Below are positions 32,562-44,668 of a DNA stretch of 64,000 bases, piece by piece. Both the position numbers and the translations under genes were made by a program. The first letter of the stretch is position 1. Each line of letters begins with the position of its first letter. Below the pieces are notes generated by a model. It made no database searches. It was not told the DNA's origin and saw only the letters and a program-made list of their open reading frames with translations. This DNA is from Diprion similis (Eukaryota; Arthropoda; Insecta; Hymenoptera; Diprionidae), in NCBI RefSeq assembly GCF_021155765.1, contig NC_060110.1:18188001-18252000 (forward strand), in the 5' to 3' direction.

Positions 32562-34148
32562 TCACTTATTGAAAAAATCAGCAGCTCTCTGTCTTTGCGT
32601 TGGTAAATTAAGCAGATTATCGGTAAGTACAGGACCCTGCAGTGTCGATGTTTTTTCCAACTCAGAATCTTGGCTCTTAGATCCAGGTGTGCCAAATATC
32701 GGTGTGTGGGGCGTCCTTACGCCTATAGAAGGAGTTCTTGTTTGTCGAGATCTTCTAGGAGTCGGGGTTCCTGAAAGTCGCAACTTCTGTGTCGCTAATC
32801 TCCTCGCAGCTGGTGACATCGTGCTCAAACGATCCATAGCAGATAAAGGTCTGGGCGATGGACTGTAATTAAAAAACAATGTAAATTAGAATAGCTGATG
32901 ATCGTGAAGTTTTTTATGTAGTACAAGAATTGATAATTGAACACAGGAATCAACTCTTCGCTTGACAACAATGAAAATTATTCAGATTGTATACCTAGCC
33001 AAGGATCTTCTTGCAGCTTCCAAGGCTTTACTTTTGCGGTCTCTGTGCCTTTCTCCAGCTTTCTCTGCCAGCTGTAGGGCAATTTTTTCTCTTTTTGGAG
33101 GCTCAGCCATTCTGAATGCCGGGCCATGGCTGGTTCTAAGTAGCGGAGTATCGCCTCCATCTAACCTGAATGGCGTTCCTTCTATTTGACCCCAAGTCAT
33201 AATGGGGCTATCGCATTCTCCAGGTCTAGGACTCGGCGTTGCAACAAAGCTAAATCCATTGACTCTTGGGGTTGGATTACGAACTACTTCCTTTCCATCG
33301 ACTCCAATCTTCCCATCGTTAACCTTGGATTGAGTTTTGGCAAGTTCGTTGATAGTTTCCTTATTCTGTTGTTCGTTAAAGGGATTCATTTTAAGCCTGG
33401 TATTATCGTGAACGACTTCCTGTTTCCTCTTCGCCAAATTGATCATCTCTTCGGGAGTCAACTCGACGCCGTCAGGCACGTACATGATGTAATTTTTGTT
33501 TGTGTAACTCCAGCCGTCGACTTCGTTGGGTCTTTCATAATTACCCTCAATGCTCCTCGCCTCATTTTTGTTTCTCTCAATAGCCAAGACTTTGGACTTT
33601 TCTTCAACTTCGTATAGCCACGAGTATTTAAGTCTATGTTTTTTCTCCGCCTCTACCATCATTTCCTCAAAGCTTGCGTTGTCCTCGCTTGTATGAGCGG
33701 TCAAGTAAGCATCAAGACCAATCTTCACCTCCGTCTCAGTGTCGTTGGTAGGTACGTCTATCACTGGAGTCTTTGGCGTTTCCATAACGGACTCCTCGGT
33801 GCTTCCATTCCGTAACGGAGTCTCAAAAGTGGCAGGACTCACCGGTCGCTCCGTGATGGGTCGTCCTGAACTATACTTCTCGTACAACTCGCGCATCCTC
33901 TTAATGTTGTTGTGCTCAAGTGCGTCAAGGTAGTCGTTTTGAGCGTGCAACTTTTCAAGGTCGGGGAAAAAGTCCCTCTGTATGATCTCGGCCATCTTAC
34001 CAATGTACGTATCCTCGTCGAGGATCGTCGACTTGCAACCTTTTCTTCGTTTCGCCACCCCAATTGGCTTTTTGAACACTGACAAATCCTTTATGTTCCT
34101 CGCTGCTTCGAGCGCCTGCGAACCAGGCGTGTCCATCGGCGAGCCCAT
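32562..34148 (-). CDS. Es2: Splicing factor ESS-2 homologue (Es2/DGCR14)
   Basis: Exons 34148-32995 and 32862-32562, 484 residues, close to the human protein's length. Donor gctag|gtatac, acceptor aattacag|tcc, phase 2. The first ATG gives MGSPMDTPGS; earlier open codons have no ATG. Family hallmarks are the N-terminal LDEDTYIGKM...IIQRDFFPDLEKL block (residues about 43-67), the central WLYEVEEKSK and YVPDGVELTPEE segments, and repeated SPR/TPR motifs with MTWGQIEGTPFRLD. The C-terminal part is DRLSTMSPAARRLATQKL and RTPSIGVRTPHTP. The protein is nuclear and associates with late spliceosomes. It is a single-copy housekeeping gene with no sign of damage. Confidence 0.95.
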
Positions 34149-35823
34149 TTTCCGCTCAGGCGAACGCAAGATTATCACGATTCTGCAGCAAGTCTCGATT
34201 GCCTGGATCAGAAATTTATGCTTTTCAAGTATTTTATTGATGTAAACACAATCAAAGTGAGGTTACGTCCGCGACCTTTACTCGGTTCGACGCCATGACA
34301 CTTTGTCACTTTTCTAAATGATGCCATGAGCCGTAGTTGCCGAAAAACTTGAGCCATAAGTCAAGTTTGACTCATCCATAAAGTGGCGCCACGATACGGC
34401 CAAGCTTTGCAGCCTCGGTGAAATGTGGAGTCAGAGAGCCGGCAGCGGGAACTTTGAACGATGTCCATAACTCTTCTAAAGAAGGACGAAAAATAAACCG
34501 TATAACGACTTTAGCTGGTGAAACTGTGCAACGATTGGAATTTTAACATTCGGTACTCTACTTCAAGTGGTCTTCGAATAGAAGAGTATATGTGATAATT
34601 AGTAAGAATCTCAAGCACCCCAAGTTGATCACCATTCTCAGCTATAGTAGAACCTTTCCAAATCATGAGAACAAACTGCATAGCTTCCTTACTCATCTCG
34701 GATCTGAATTAAGCTCGTTTTATAGTTCAGTCAATGTTGTTACAAGCTAGAAAGTAAGTTGTGATAAATCAGCTACCCTTGATAATTTGCACCACGATAA
34801 TTAGTATTGGAATTATGTTATGCTGCTTTTCAAAATACAACATCCGCGAGACGGAAATAATGTTCGCTAGCACCGACAAGTAATAATTAGTTCATCATGC
34901 AATCTGCTTGAAACGCACTTTCGCTTAAGCGATGATACGCAGGCATTTATTTCTATAAATGAAAACATCAGGCCGTCCGCGGTATGGCACAATAAATAAG
35001 TGTATTCTCTTTATTGGAATGCCACGGAATGTGGTAAAAATTTCTTCTAAAAATTCCCTAAACTCACTGATAGATTTCCTTGTGGCAAATTTCTATTTCA
35101 CATATTGGTGTAACCAGTTCATAATTTTCGATTTAGACGAATTCAGTCTGTTAAAGACCTGGAACAATTATTTTTTACCAATAGCTGTAATTAGTGCAGG
35201 TAAAATTCAGAAATGACCAGTTTTTCGCTCTACAGAGTTCGATTCGAGTACCTATAAAATCAATGTACTATACAATTCTTCCTAAATCATTATGTAACAT
35301 TTATTATCTGAAACAGGCAGCTGAACTGCATACTCCAAAGATCATCATGTCTAAAAGGCGGGTTTCTATAACAGTAGAAAAAGAATATTCCGAGACCGTT
35401 ATCTCCCAGTTCCAGAGGGATAGAGAAACGAAGGCGTTTGAAATGTAGCCTGTTGGAAAAGAGGGTACAGGTAAATAGCGGAGTACAGCCATAGCCCGCG
35501 ATTTGTAAAAGACGCCCCTGCCTTGGCCACTGTACGCAGATCGAGTGGTATTTTGGTCGAGCTGAGGCGGCGGGCGAGAGAGGAGCAAACGAGGAAGGCC
35601 GAGAGGCAAGCAAGAGGAACAAGACACACAAATAGGAGCGGACGCATAGGAGCTTCGCATCAAAGTGTGCGGAAGATCCCGATGCTCCTCTCTCTCAAGT
35701 GATTCCGAGGTGTTGGCGAGGCGCGCTGACGGACATATGGGGATTCCAGCAGCGAGATAGGAAAGCCGCGCCGACGACAACGGCCAAACGCCGCAAGTCA
35801 CTAACTCTACATTTACTCTGCAG

Positions 35824-35855
35824 GCTGGCAGGCAGGCAGGCAGGCAGGCAGGCAG
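35824..35855. repeat. (GGCA)n microsatellite
   Basis: About seven tandem GGCA units, followed by gcgggaag. Confidence 0.9.
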
Positions 35856-38161
35856 CGGGAAGACACGACGGCCCCTTTACTTATCGCCTTTTTCTCTTTA
35901 TATCGCCATTCGCGTCCACATGATCGAGGATGGACCCCCCTTCTCCCATTACCGGCGCGATTAATCGTTTCATGCTATTCATGCAGTAGCTATAGCGCCG
36001 AAGTTGTTTGCTTACAATTATAGATATTCGCTATCTCAAATAGATTTCTAGACAAATTCTTGTTTCATTACTTTTCATAGTAGTCGTTGAATCAGATCGT
36101 TATAAAATAAATCTGGCTTTTATATTAGCTCTAATTCTTCATTTTGACATCCGATTAAACTATCAGCACTCGATAAAAAGCGATCGGTGCTAATTTGTTT
36201 GCCGGATATTTCAAACATTTCACTTCGTTTTAAAATCGTTTCATTTTTTTACTGACAAAAAAAAAATATGTATACATACATCTTCTGAATACTTTACAGT
36301 TTAGACTCTAATCGGAGAACTCGTGCTCACGAAAATAATTTATTCAAATTAATCGGACTAACAATTATGCACTTTACTGAATTATACAGTCAACCCTTCG
36401 ACGCTTTTGAACACTTTTTTCGTTTTAATTAAGGAAGTAATAGCGTATAAGTTTCAAGATTACCAGGTGCCGATATGAAGAATATTAAAGACCCGCCGGT
36501 CTTGTGCAAGTATAATGCAGACGTTTAGAGTCAATATGCACAGAGAAGCGGCGGTCGTGAATATACGCGATGTTGATAAAAGAAACCGTTGGTGTGCGCA
36601 TACAATAAGGGAGTGCTGTCAACTGGCTCTAGGTAACTTTGGAGGATCATTGACTTTATTTATACCGAGGTAAGGTAAACTTCTGCCGAGAGACTTCGGG
36701 GCTCCCGGACATCGTCTGTCTTCGCCACCGAGGGTTGCTACGTTACCGCCGGCCGCGTCGACGGATATCTTCCTTCCTGAAGTGAACCGTACCACAGACT
36801 TCAATCCACGTATGTATCCACGTTATACATACGTACACGCCCAAGCTCGACTGTTCAGGTCGAAAACCAATGCTCCTCCAAAGGAGAAGAAGGTGGAGGA
36901 GGAGGAGAAAGAGGAGGAGAAGGCACCTCCGGGCTTCCATCTCATCTGATACAAACACCCTTTAATCTCAGCATCGCGTCTAATCCCAGAAGTTTATCTT
37001 TTTTTCAACTTCTTTTTATTTTTACCACTTTTTTTTTAGCTTCTTTGAATTTTTTTCACACCTCCAAAGGACCTGATAAATATTTTACACTCTGTACTTG
37101 TCGTACCCCCCCTCCCCCGCCCCCCTCCCTCTCCACTCCATCGACCCTATTCACATTTCAATCTCAACTGTATCCCTGCCGCCTCATAATAATTGCTGAC
37201 TCGATGGGATTCTTTCCTTCTTTTTCTATTTTCCGGAAGTTTCGGTTAGACACGAGGTTCCCACTCTACAACACGCCATATATACCCTTAATTTTAATAT
37301 GTTGGTGATTGGTGAACGCGAATTACTCGAACCCCAGAGCACAGTATCAAGAGGAAAAATTTGTTGGATGCTCGTTATTTCGAAAAGGGAGAACCCGATT
37401 TCTATTTAAATGGTATAAGAGAAACCTTGGCCTACGCTTTGAAGAGGTAATAATCAAAAGTGGGTAACGATTGCACAATCTTAGGGTGAAAGTTAATTCT
37501 TGCGCGGGACTTTAATGCTGTATTCGCATGCAATCACGACCATGTACCATGCTGTATGCAGCGAAATTTTTTGATCGAAGCAGAAAACTTTCAATGTCCA
37601 ATTCACGACGTCTACGCAATTCGATTGCTGTCACGGAGAATCATTAATAATCTGGATTCCATCGGATTTGAAACTCTTGTCACGTGAAGCAAATTATTTA
37701 CAGCATTTATTGGGACGTGAAAAAAATCTGGGTGGAAAGAATCAACTTCGACCGGTGAATTTTTCAGTTTCTTAATTGTTTGGTAAAAAATGAGCAACTT
37801 TTAGCTACATTCCAAATAAAGAGTTAACAAATTTATTATTTCTCGAACGTAAATCATCGTTGTATGTAGGCATGAATTGATGAAGCGTTTGTGTATAGCA
37901 AATTAAACTCGCGATGTTGGCCAACGAGATTTATTACTTCTACAAAAGTAAAACATTGTTGTTAGCAATTTTTTCCTTCTCTTCTTTATTCTTTAGTTCA
38001 TGCTTCTTTGGTTATAATTTTTATTACTCAGCTGACTTTGCAAAAATAATTGGCACGGTAATATTATTCGCGCGTAAATGTGGATCCGAGGTTACCTCCA
38101 AATATGGATAAGCAAATTGTTACTCGATTCTCTGGAACACCTACAAAAACTACGACGAAAC

Positions 38162-38479
38162 TCAGCGTAAGATATTAACTCCTACAAGTCCGGAAGCTCG
38201 CTGGTCAGGATAGAAAAAATCGAAACAATAATTTTTGCGGAAGATAGCTCCTATGGCGTCCGCTGTAACTGGATTTCCTTGATTTTCTCCTATATAATTC
38301 AACGCTCGACGATATTCCGCAACGCGTTTCCACCAACCTCCATTTATTACCCAGGTAAGCAAAAATCGTCCTGAATATGGATCGGCCGAGCCTTGGTGCC
38401 GGAATTGAGCCGTGTACGTATCTCGGTCGCCGAAGAGAGAGAGAAAAAAAAGGAACACAAGAAAACTAAAACTCCCCAT
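38162..38479 (-). CDS. Possible small secreted protein, single exon
   Basis: ATG at 38479 and 105 residues to the stop at 38162. A strong signal-like N-terminus (MGSFSFLVFLFFLSLF) is followed by an aromatic, basic chain (GGWWKRVAEYRRALNYIG) with a single Cys. A donor-like cttacctgg|gtaata lies inside, so splicing is possible. No family recognised. It is isolated in a long non-coding region, and support is only the frame and the signal peptide. Confidence 0.3.
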   Translation of the reverse strand: MGSFSFLVFLFFLSLFGDRDTYTAQFRHQGSADPYSGRFLLTWVINGGWWKRVAEYRRALNYIGENQGNPVTADAIGAIFRKNYCFDFFYPDQRASGLVGVNILR

Positions 38480-41013
38480 ATGCGTGAACGCAATATACTG
38501 AAAGTTTACTTTACTAGCTCAACACGGGCTCGTGAAAACTCACGTGAAATCGATCATTTCTAAATCTTAAGACAACATCAAAAACGCAAATTCTAACACT
38601 ACGCTGTTGAAAAAATAATTAAATTTTCTGATAGATTCTCTCAAAGGAACGGAATAACTTTCCGAAGGATTGATTCTGTCAAGTTTCAATATTCAGCATC
38701 GCGAAATCAGATCGAATTTTTTTCTCCCATGCATAATTTGCATTCTTGTATATCTGATGCAGACTGCGAAATACGATGAAAAAATCGCATAAACACTGTT
38801 TGTTGGAAGGAGAATAATGTTTAAACATATCGTTTATACCTTTTCTCAGAATATTTGATGCATTGCTTAAATTTCAAATTTCGGATATGTTGCAAGACAC
38901 TAGAGGCAGTGAAAGTTCAACAAGCGTCGCTAGAATGATAATTAACATTCTACACACACTGAGGAACTTTGTCGCAACAATAATTTTTCAAAGTACGAAG
39001 TCAGCAGTATTATATAAAGTACCGCCATCGTAACGAATCTCAGGACTACTTCCGATTTTCATAATTAGCATCTCTCGAGTAACGATTGAATAAAAAGTTG
39101 TAATCTTAGGTATGACGTGTCTGTACAAAACACCCCAAATGATCATTAGCGAGAAAAAATTCAAAAAAATCATGCAAAGCGTAATATTTAAATGCAAAGA
39201 ATCCTCTGGAATTCGGCAAAAAATCTGCAACGAATTTTCAATTATATTCACACATTCTCAATCTGTAGGCAGAATTGTTTTTCATCGAAAAAAATTGGCA
39301 AATAAAAACTTGACCGGAGGGGCGAACGCGGCGACCTAGATTTTGTAACGATGAACGATTTTGATATATTTCGAAGAGCTGTTGGCGAGATGATGAGGAA
39401 AAAAAAACGAATTCTTTGATTATAGCTGCCAGTCTCTCATCGGCGAGGAAAATGAAGAAGAGTTCCGATCCGTCGATGTGTGCGTTCGTGCATTATATAC
39501 GAGAGCATGAGGCACGATCATCGCAAGATAGGCCTGCATGTAGGTGAGCGGTAGGATGAAGAACGATAACGCGAACTCTCGTAGCTCCGGGTTTAAATAA
39601 AGCGGAGAGGCTGGCGAGATGTTCGCCACCCAGCGTAAACACTCTAGGTGCCATTTGACGCGCACTCAAGCGTCGAGGACGCGGCGGGGCGAAGCGTCGC
39701 GACGCCGTCGTCGGCTGCTGCAGGGAGGTTTGGGAATCGCTCGCGGGCCGGAGGCTCGTTGGAGCGGTAGCTGCTGGCTGTAATCTGTAAATCTGTCATT
39801 GCAGCGATATTCCGCGTTTCTTCACGGGCCGCAGGATATGAACTTCTCTGGCTCCGGTGGTGGTGGTGCTGCTGCTGCTGTTGCTGATGCTTCAGGCTGC
39901 AGGCTGCAGCGCCCACGAAGTTAGAAGGAACCGGACCGGGTGCAGCAGGCGAGTCGAGCGAGCACCCGATGCAGCGATGCACTCGGACTTGTGAAGTTTA
40001 CTCAGATGGCATGGAAACTATAAAAGCAAGTCGCGGTTACTCCCGTTGTGGATGGCGATGACGGATTCATGGGCCGTGGGACTCCGCGTTCGTCCGGCCG
40101 AGACTCGCGAGGATCTCGAGGAGGAGGAGGAGGAAGGCCTCTGGGTGTCTCCCGCTGGAGGATGCTGGAGGAGGTGAGGGGACCGGTTGGTTACTCGGGG
40201 GCGGAGAGCGAGGAAGAGAAAAAGAGAGAGAGAGAGAAAGAGAGAGAGATGAGGATGCGGCGCATTTTTATTCGAACGATTCATTTGTCGCCCTTTGATC
40301 CCGGACCAACAAGCTACCACCGGAAAATTAGGGAGATTTATTATTAACGCCGTCAGCCTACTTTATTCCTTTTCCGTATATATATTGCCTGGTCCGTGTC
40401 TCGGGTTAATTTCCAACCGCTGATGGTGCTTTTATTTTTCACATTTTCACGCCTTGCCATACAACGACTTATATCCTCTGTAGCTGCGGCTTCTCCTCGG
40501 ACTCCGAGCCATCCGCTTGCAGCGCGGTTATATACCTACGTGCTAATGCCGTGTGAGATTCCACAAACTGTTAAGAAATAATTTTACCTCGGGTTTACAC
40601 ATCCGTGCAGAGATTATAAACTCGAATTGGCAACCGTCGGTCGGCAGACAAAATTTTCGATTCAATTGGTACACGTGCTGTTACTTTTTTCAAAGAGCAA
40701 CAAATAATTCCAATAACTGTGATTAGTGATCTGGCCGATAAGGCGCGACTTTTCATGTCTGTGAAATGATCAACTGGAGGAATTATTCTTGTTTCGAACA
40801 GGTCACACTGCAAGTAGCGAAAATATATATATTTTGTCATACGGTGTTTTTGGGTCACATGATTCTTAATTTTTCATTTACCTTCTAAGCCGTAAAAATT
40901 ATCGTTTATTTCTACCTGCAGTTGAGATACAGTCAACACGCTGCAGACGATCAACTATTTCTTGGTCTTCAAGAGTATCTAGAAGACAAAGTTCTTCATC
41001 AGTTCTACTTCAT

Positions 41014-41040
41014 CCCCCCCCCCCCCCCCCCCCCCCCCCC
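41014..41040. repeat. Poly-C tract (27 bases)
   Basis: An uninterrupted run of C flanked by ttctacttcat and ggtttgc. A second run lies 660 bases away. Confidence 0.95.
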
Positions 41041-41698
41041 GGTTTGCAATCGAACATACCTGTTCAGGTACCCTTCGCAATAGATAAAAGAAGAAACACC
41101 GTAATACTCAATTTTCGTATCATATATAAGAAAAATATTGGTGTTATGGGTATGATTGTCTGATCCCTCTGGTCACGTGCAGACTTTGAAAATTCGAGCC
41201 CGGAGGTCCACAAGGCAATTCTTAAGGCATACCCCCGCCTGCACAAAAGACTCCGCAAACTATCGCACGTGTTGTAAGATCAGCGGGACGCAGATTTTCT
41301 CGAAAAATTTCGAGTCAAGCCCCAAAAACGCGACTCGTTGGTGGAGGGGAGGTTCTCAAGTGTCGTTGGCACTCCCAGCTCGTGCTCGTCTTCTTTCCAT
41401 AGATTCGTGTGTGGGCCCTAATGACTAAGGGTGAAAAAGAACAGACCAAAAAGCGAAAGGAAGGGGCTGAGAACGGAGGGAAGGAGGGAGTGCCACGGGT
41501 CCCGATTCTCAAGTGTGCAGACCGCGAGGGATCGAAGGTCCAGAAGAGGAATACGCGCACGTTATGACTGGAGGCGAAGTTAGAAACCAAAACCAAAAAA
41601 CTGCGGTGCGCCACATGACCCGTATATGTATATACAGGAACCTTTTATGTTTCGTGTTTCGCGTTTCATGTTTCTTGTCTTACGTTTTCTCTCCTCTG

Positions 41699-41720
41699 CC
41701 CCCCCCCCCCCCCCCCCCCC
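41699..41720. repeat. Poly-C tract (about 22 bases)
   Basis: Run of C between tctcctctg and tgcaggtttacg. Confidence 0.95.
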
Positions 41721-44349
41721 TGCAGGTTTACGAGCGAGACAAGCTGCTCAATCTGCTGCTCTTCGAAGATGCAAACAAAGGGTCGAGGGATGCACACTTG
41801 ATCTTCTTGTGACCGCGAAATATCTCGAATTGACGAGGCTCGGCCGCTGACACTAACTTATACTCAAGAGTACGATTATACCATTATAATACCGATGCTC
41901 TTTGCCAGTAATAAAAAGAAAAATCACCTGCAAGTTGCTGAGTAAATGACGATTATAGTCAGTAAAAATTGGACAGAGATGAAAAGAAAGCTAGTAAAAT
42001 CGTTATAAATAATCCATTTGGAAACGTTGTTGTGCGAAACTTGAGCTAAATATTTTTTGTGATCGACTGTTAACTCCTTTGCATCACAATTGTGCGAGTT
42101 TCCTCAATTTTCTGGAATACCAAGACTGACTTCCAAGTCTAACATACAAAAGGAGTTTGACGTGGACGAATTTCTCGAAAGACAATGCGCGAGTGATTGA
42201 ATTCCGATAGACCTGTAGACCACACGTTTTGAAAGCTTGATGTAACTACTCCGGCGAAACGCAGCGGGTCGCAGGTTCCATCTCCAGGAAAGTTCATCGG
42301 GGTACAAAGATGAAAGAATATCTTACAGGACTGCGGGGTTTACTACCGGCACCGTCACGCGCCGCCGGGACGCTTGGCGTCTCTGTATAAGCTTCTCTGT
42401 AAGACGACGCTTGTTACTTAGAAATAAATAGAATTGTCAAAATATCTTTTCTCCTTACGATGGTTATATTGGGTAGATATTTCTCTCGGATATCCCCACG
42501 TGGCAGCCGTAGATGTAATAAGTGAAATCGCAGAACGTTTTTCCAATTACCGATAATTATAGACGAAATTTAGGCGCGTTCAGTCAGTTACTATAATATT
42601 CAATCCCTCATCTGCTGGTTGACTAGAATCGAATACGATTAGTGAGATCGTAGAAGCCTAGGCGAGCAGAACTTCAATGCCAATTAGTTTGAAATAGATG
42701 AAATTTGTTTCTTGAAGCTAATTAGAGTGGATCAGTTTCAATATCGTATTCAATACACATATATACAGAAGAATTTACTCACACTGCGTAAAAATTGCCA
42801 AAAATTTTGCGGTGCAAGAAATTTTCCTGTTTTCGTGGATGAGAATTTTTGCAAAGTATCTAGATAAAAATTAAACCGCGTCAGTCCATACGCAGAATAT
42901 AAATCGCGACACGAATAAAATCGGCTGCAGCTGCAACGAGTCAGTCACAAACAAAAACGATTTCGAGACGTATCTTTACATCTTTGGACAAATAGCAACT
43001 AGTAATAGAAACTATTTTTCTTCGTGCAGATTGGCACCGTTAACTCCGAACGAGGAAGATGAAACTCCTGCAGTGATTGTATCAGCGAACTGAGATTCAA
43101 AAAGCGAGGTTTTGGCGCCTCCACCTACCTTCGAGTCAGCAACTTACCGCAATCTCGACACAAGTTTCCTGGGAGAGTCATTAAGGGCGCTTAAGAGGCG
43201 CGTCGGGGAAGGCGGCGTAGCGTCGCGACGCTAATATGTTTACACAGCGTCGGTCCTCTCACGAGCATCAATCACGTCCTGTCCGTCCGTGCGTCCGTCC
43301 ATACGTCGTTTACGTTCTGGCCCGTTGGAAAACGAGTTTGTCTTTTGGGACAGGGTGTCGTGTGTCTTTCCAATTGTCGAGTCTATCCAAAACTATAACT
43401 TATCTCAGTTTCGCTTTTCTTTTTTCTTTTTTTTTTTTCCACTTTCTTTTCTTCACTTCGACCGCGCAGTTTTACGATGAGAAAATAGGACGAAATACAC
43501 GTAGCTACCAATAACACTTCCGCAGATTCCCACGAGAAATTTCAACTTCAACTTTGAACAAATGTTTGAAATTTAAAAATCATGATCTATATGCAGCAGG
43601 AGAGAAAGATGAAGACAAAAATAAGGATCTCAATATAATATATTTCTATGTATATTACATGTATATATATATATATATATTTTTTTTCATTCTTTGTCAT
43701 ATAACATATTGTATAATGTAGAAAGTTCGGTTCGCGTTCTTATTAGTCCTCTTGGAGTCTAAGTTAAACTCTAATGGTACAATACTTGAGTATAATTTAT
43801 TAGGGCACTTAAGGTATAGTCTCAACTCTCAACTCAACCGTCAAGCTCAAGTTTAGGCAAAGCCAAGGGTGTCACGGGGCGTTTGAGATCCCTATACATG
43901 CTGGTATAGGACATGTATGTGTACACATATAATCTCTCTGTATATATGTATACATATATTTACTTTTTTAAATAGACACTTTGTCTCCACAAGGTACACT
44001 TTGTGAACATATATTTTAGGTATAACGAACTGGCTTATACAACCGCACGTTTTACTCAGTTTTATACCGGAATTAATATTTTCAACGGTCCTCCGTGCGC
44101 TTAAATACGTGAAAGAAAAAAAGAATGATATAAGAAACAATAAATCAGAGATGTGATCCGATTTTTCCGCGGTACAATTTCAAAAATACATGAATATACA
44201 TTTTTCGTTTTTATACTTATATTATAGCTATATAACGTATATGTATAATAGGTACTAATTTACTTTGGCGTTATATCACTATACATGTACAGACGTTACG
44301 TTTATCAAGCGTTTTCAATAATTTACTATTATAAACTGCATAAGAATAA

Positions 44350-44350
<1 letters not shown>

Positions 44351-44380
<30 letters not shown>

Positions 44381-44382
44381 CT
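44351..44382. repeat. (AAT)n microsatellite
   Basis: About ten tandem AAT units about 300 bases past the org-1 stop codon, probably in or near its 3' UTR. Confidence 0.9.
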
Positions 44383-44668
44383 GACCTATTACCTCATGGT
44401 ATGTATTTGATAAAATAATATTTCTAAACTCCTCGAAACCTCTATTATATCCTATATATATATAACTATCTAAATGTGTACGTATCTAATACGAGTGCAG
44501 TTTAGCTTTGGCACCGATCAACGACTATATACATATACAAAAGTATGATAACGATATCCGGAGTGTGATCGTTGTTTCTCAGGAACTGCTGGAGCGTAAT
44601 TGAATGTATATAATCCAATGTAAACCTGAAACGATAAAATTAAACGAGTCCTCAAATGACCCGCGGGG

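Larger units (their letters stand above)
34149..44668. other. Long non-coding region between Es2 and org-1
   Basis: About 10.5 kb without a firm gene; one weak secreted frame is listed separately. It contains a GC-richer, CpG-bearing block at about 39640-40240 with CAG/CAC-rich sequence, GA-rich runs near 40217-40250 and two long poly-C tracts. Being 3' of org-1, it may hold its 3' UTR and enhancers, but nothing in the sequence proves this. Confidence 0.5.

Noticed and set aside
39644-39982. Minus-strand frame with Gln and His runs in a GC-rich block
   Set aside because: Starts at GTG after an upstream stop, has no splice partner found, and the Gln/His runs come from simple CAG/CAC repeats.
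42897-42975. TATA-like and TCAGTC initiator-like elements on the plus strand
   Set aside because: Spacing of 45 bases is not canonical and no gene follows; a weaker ATAAAA at the right distance is not enough.
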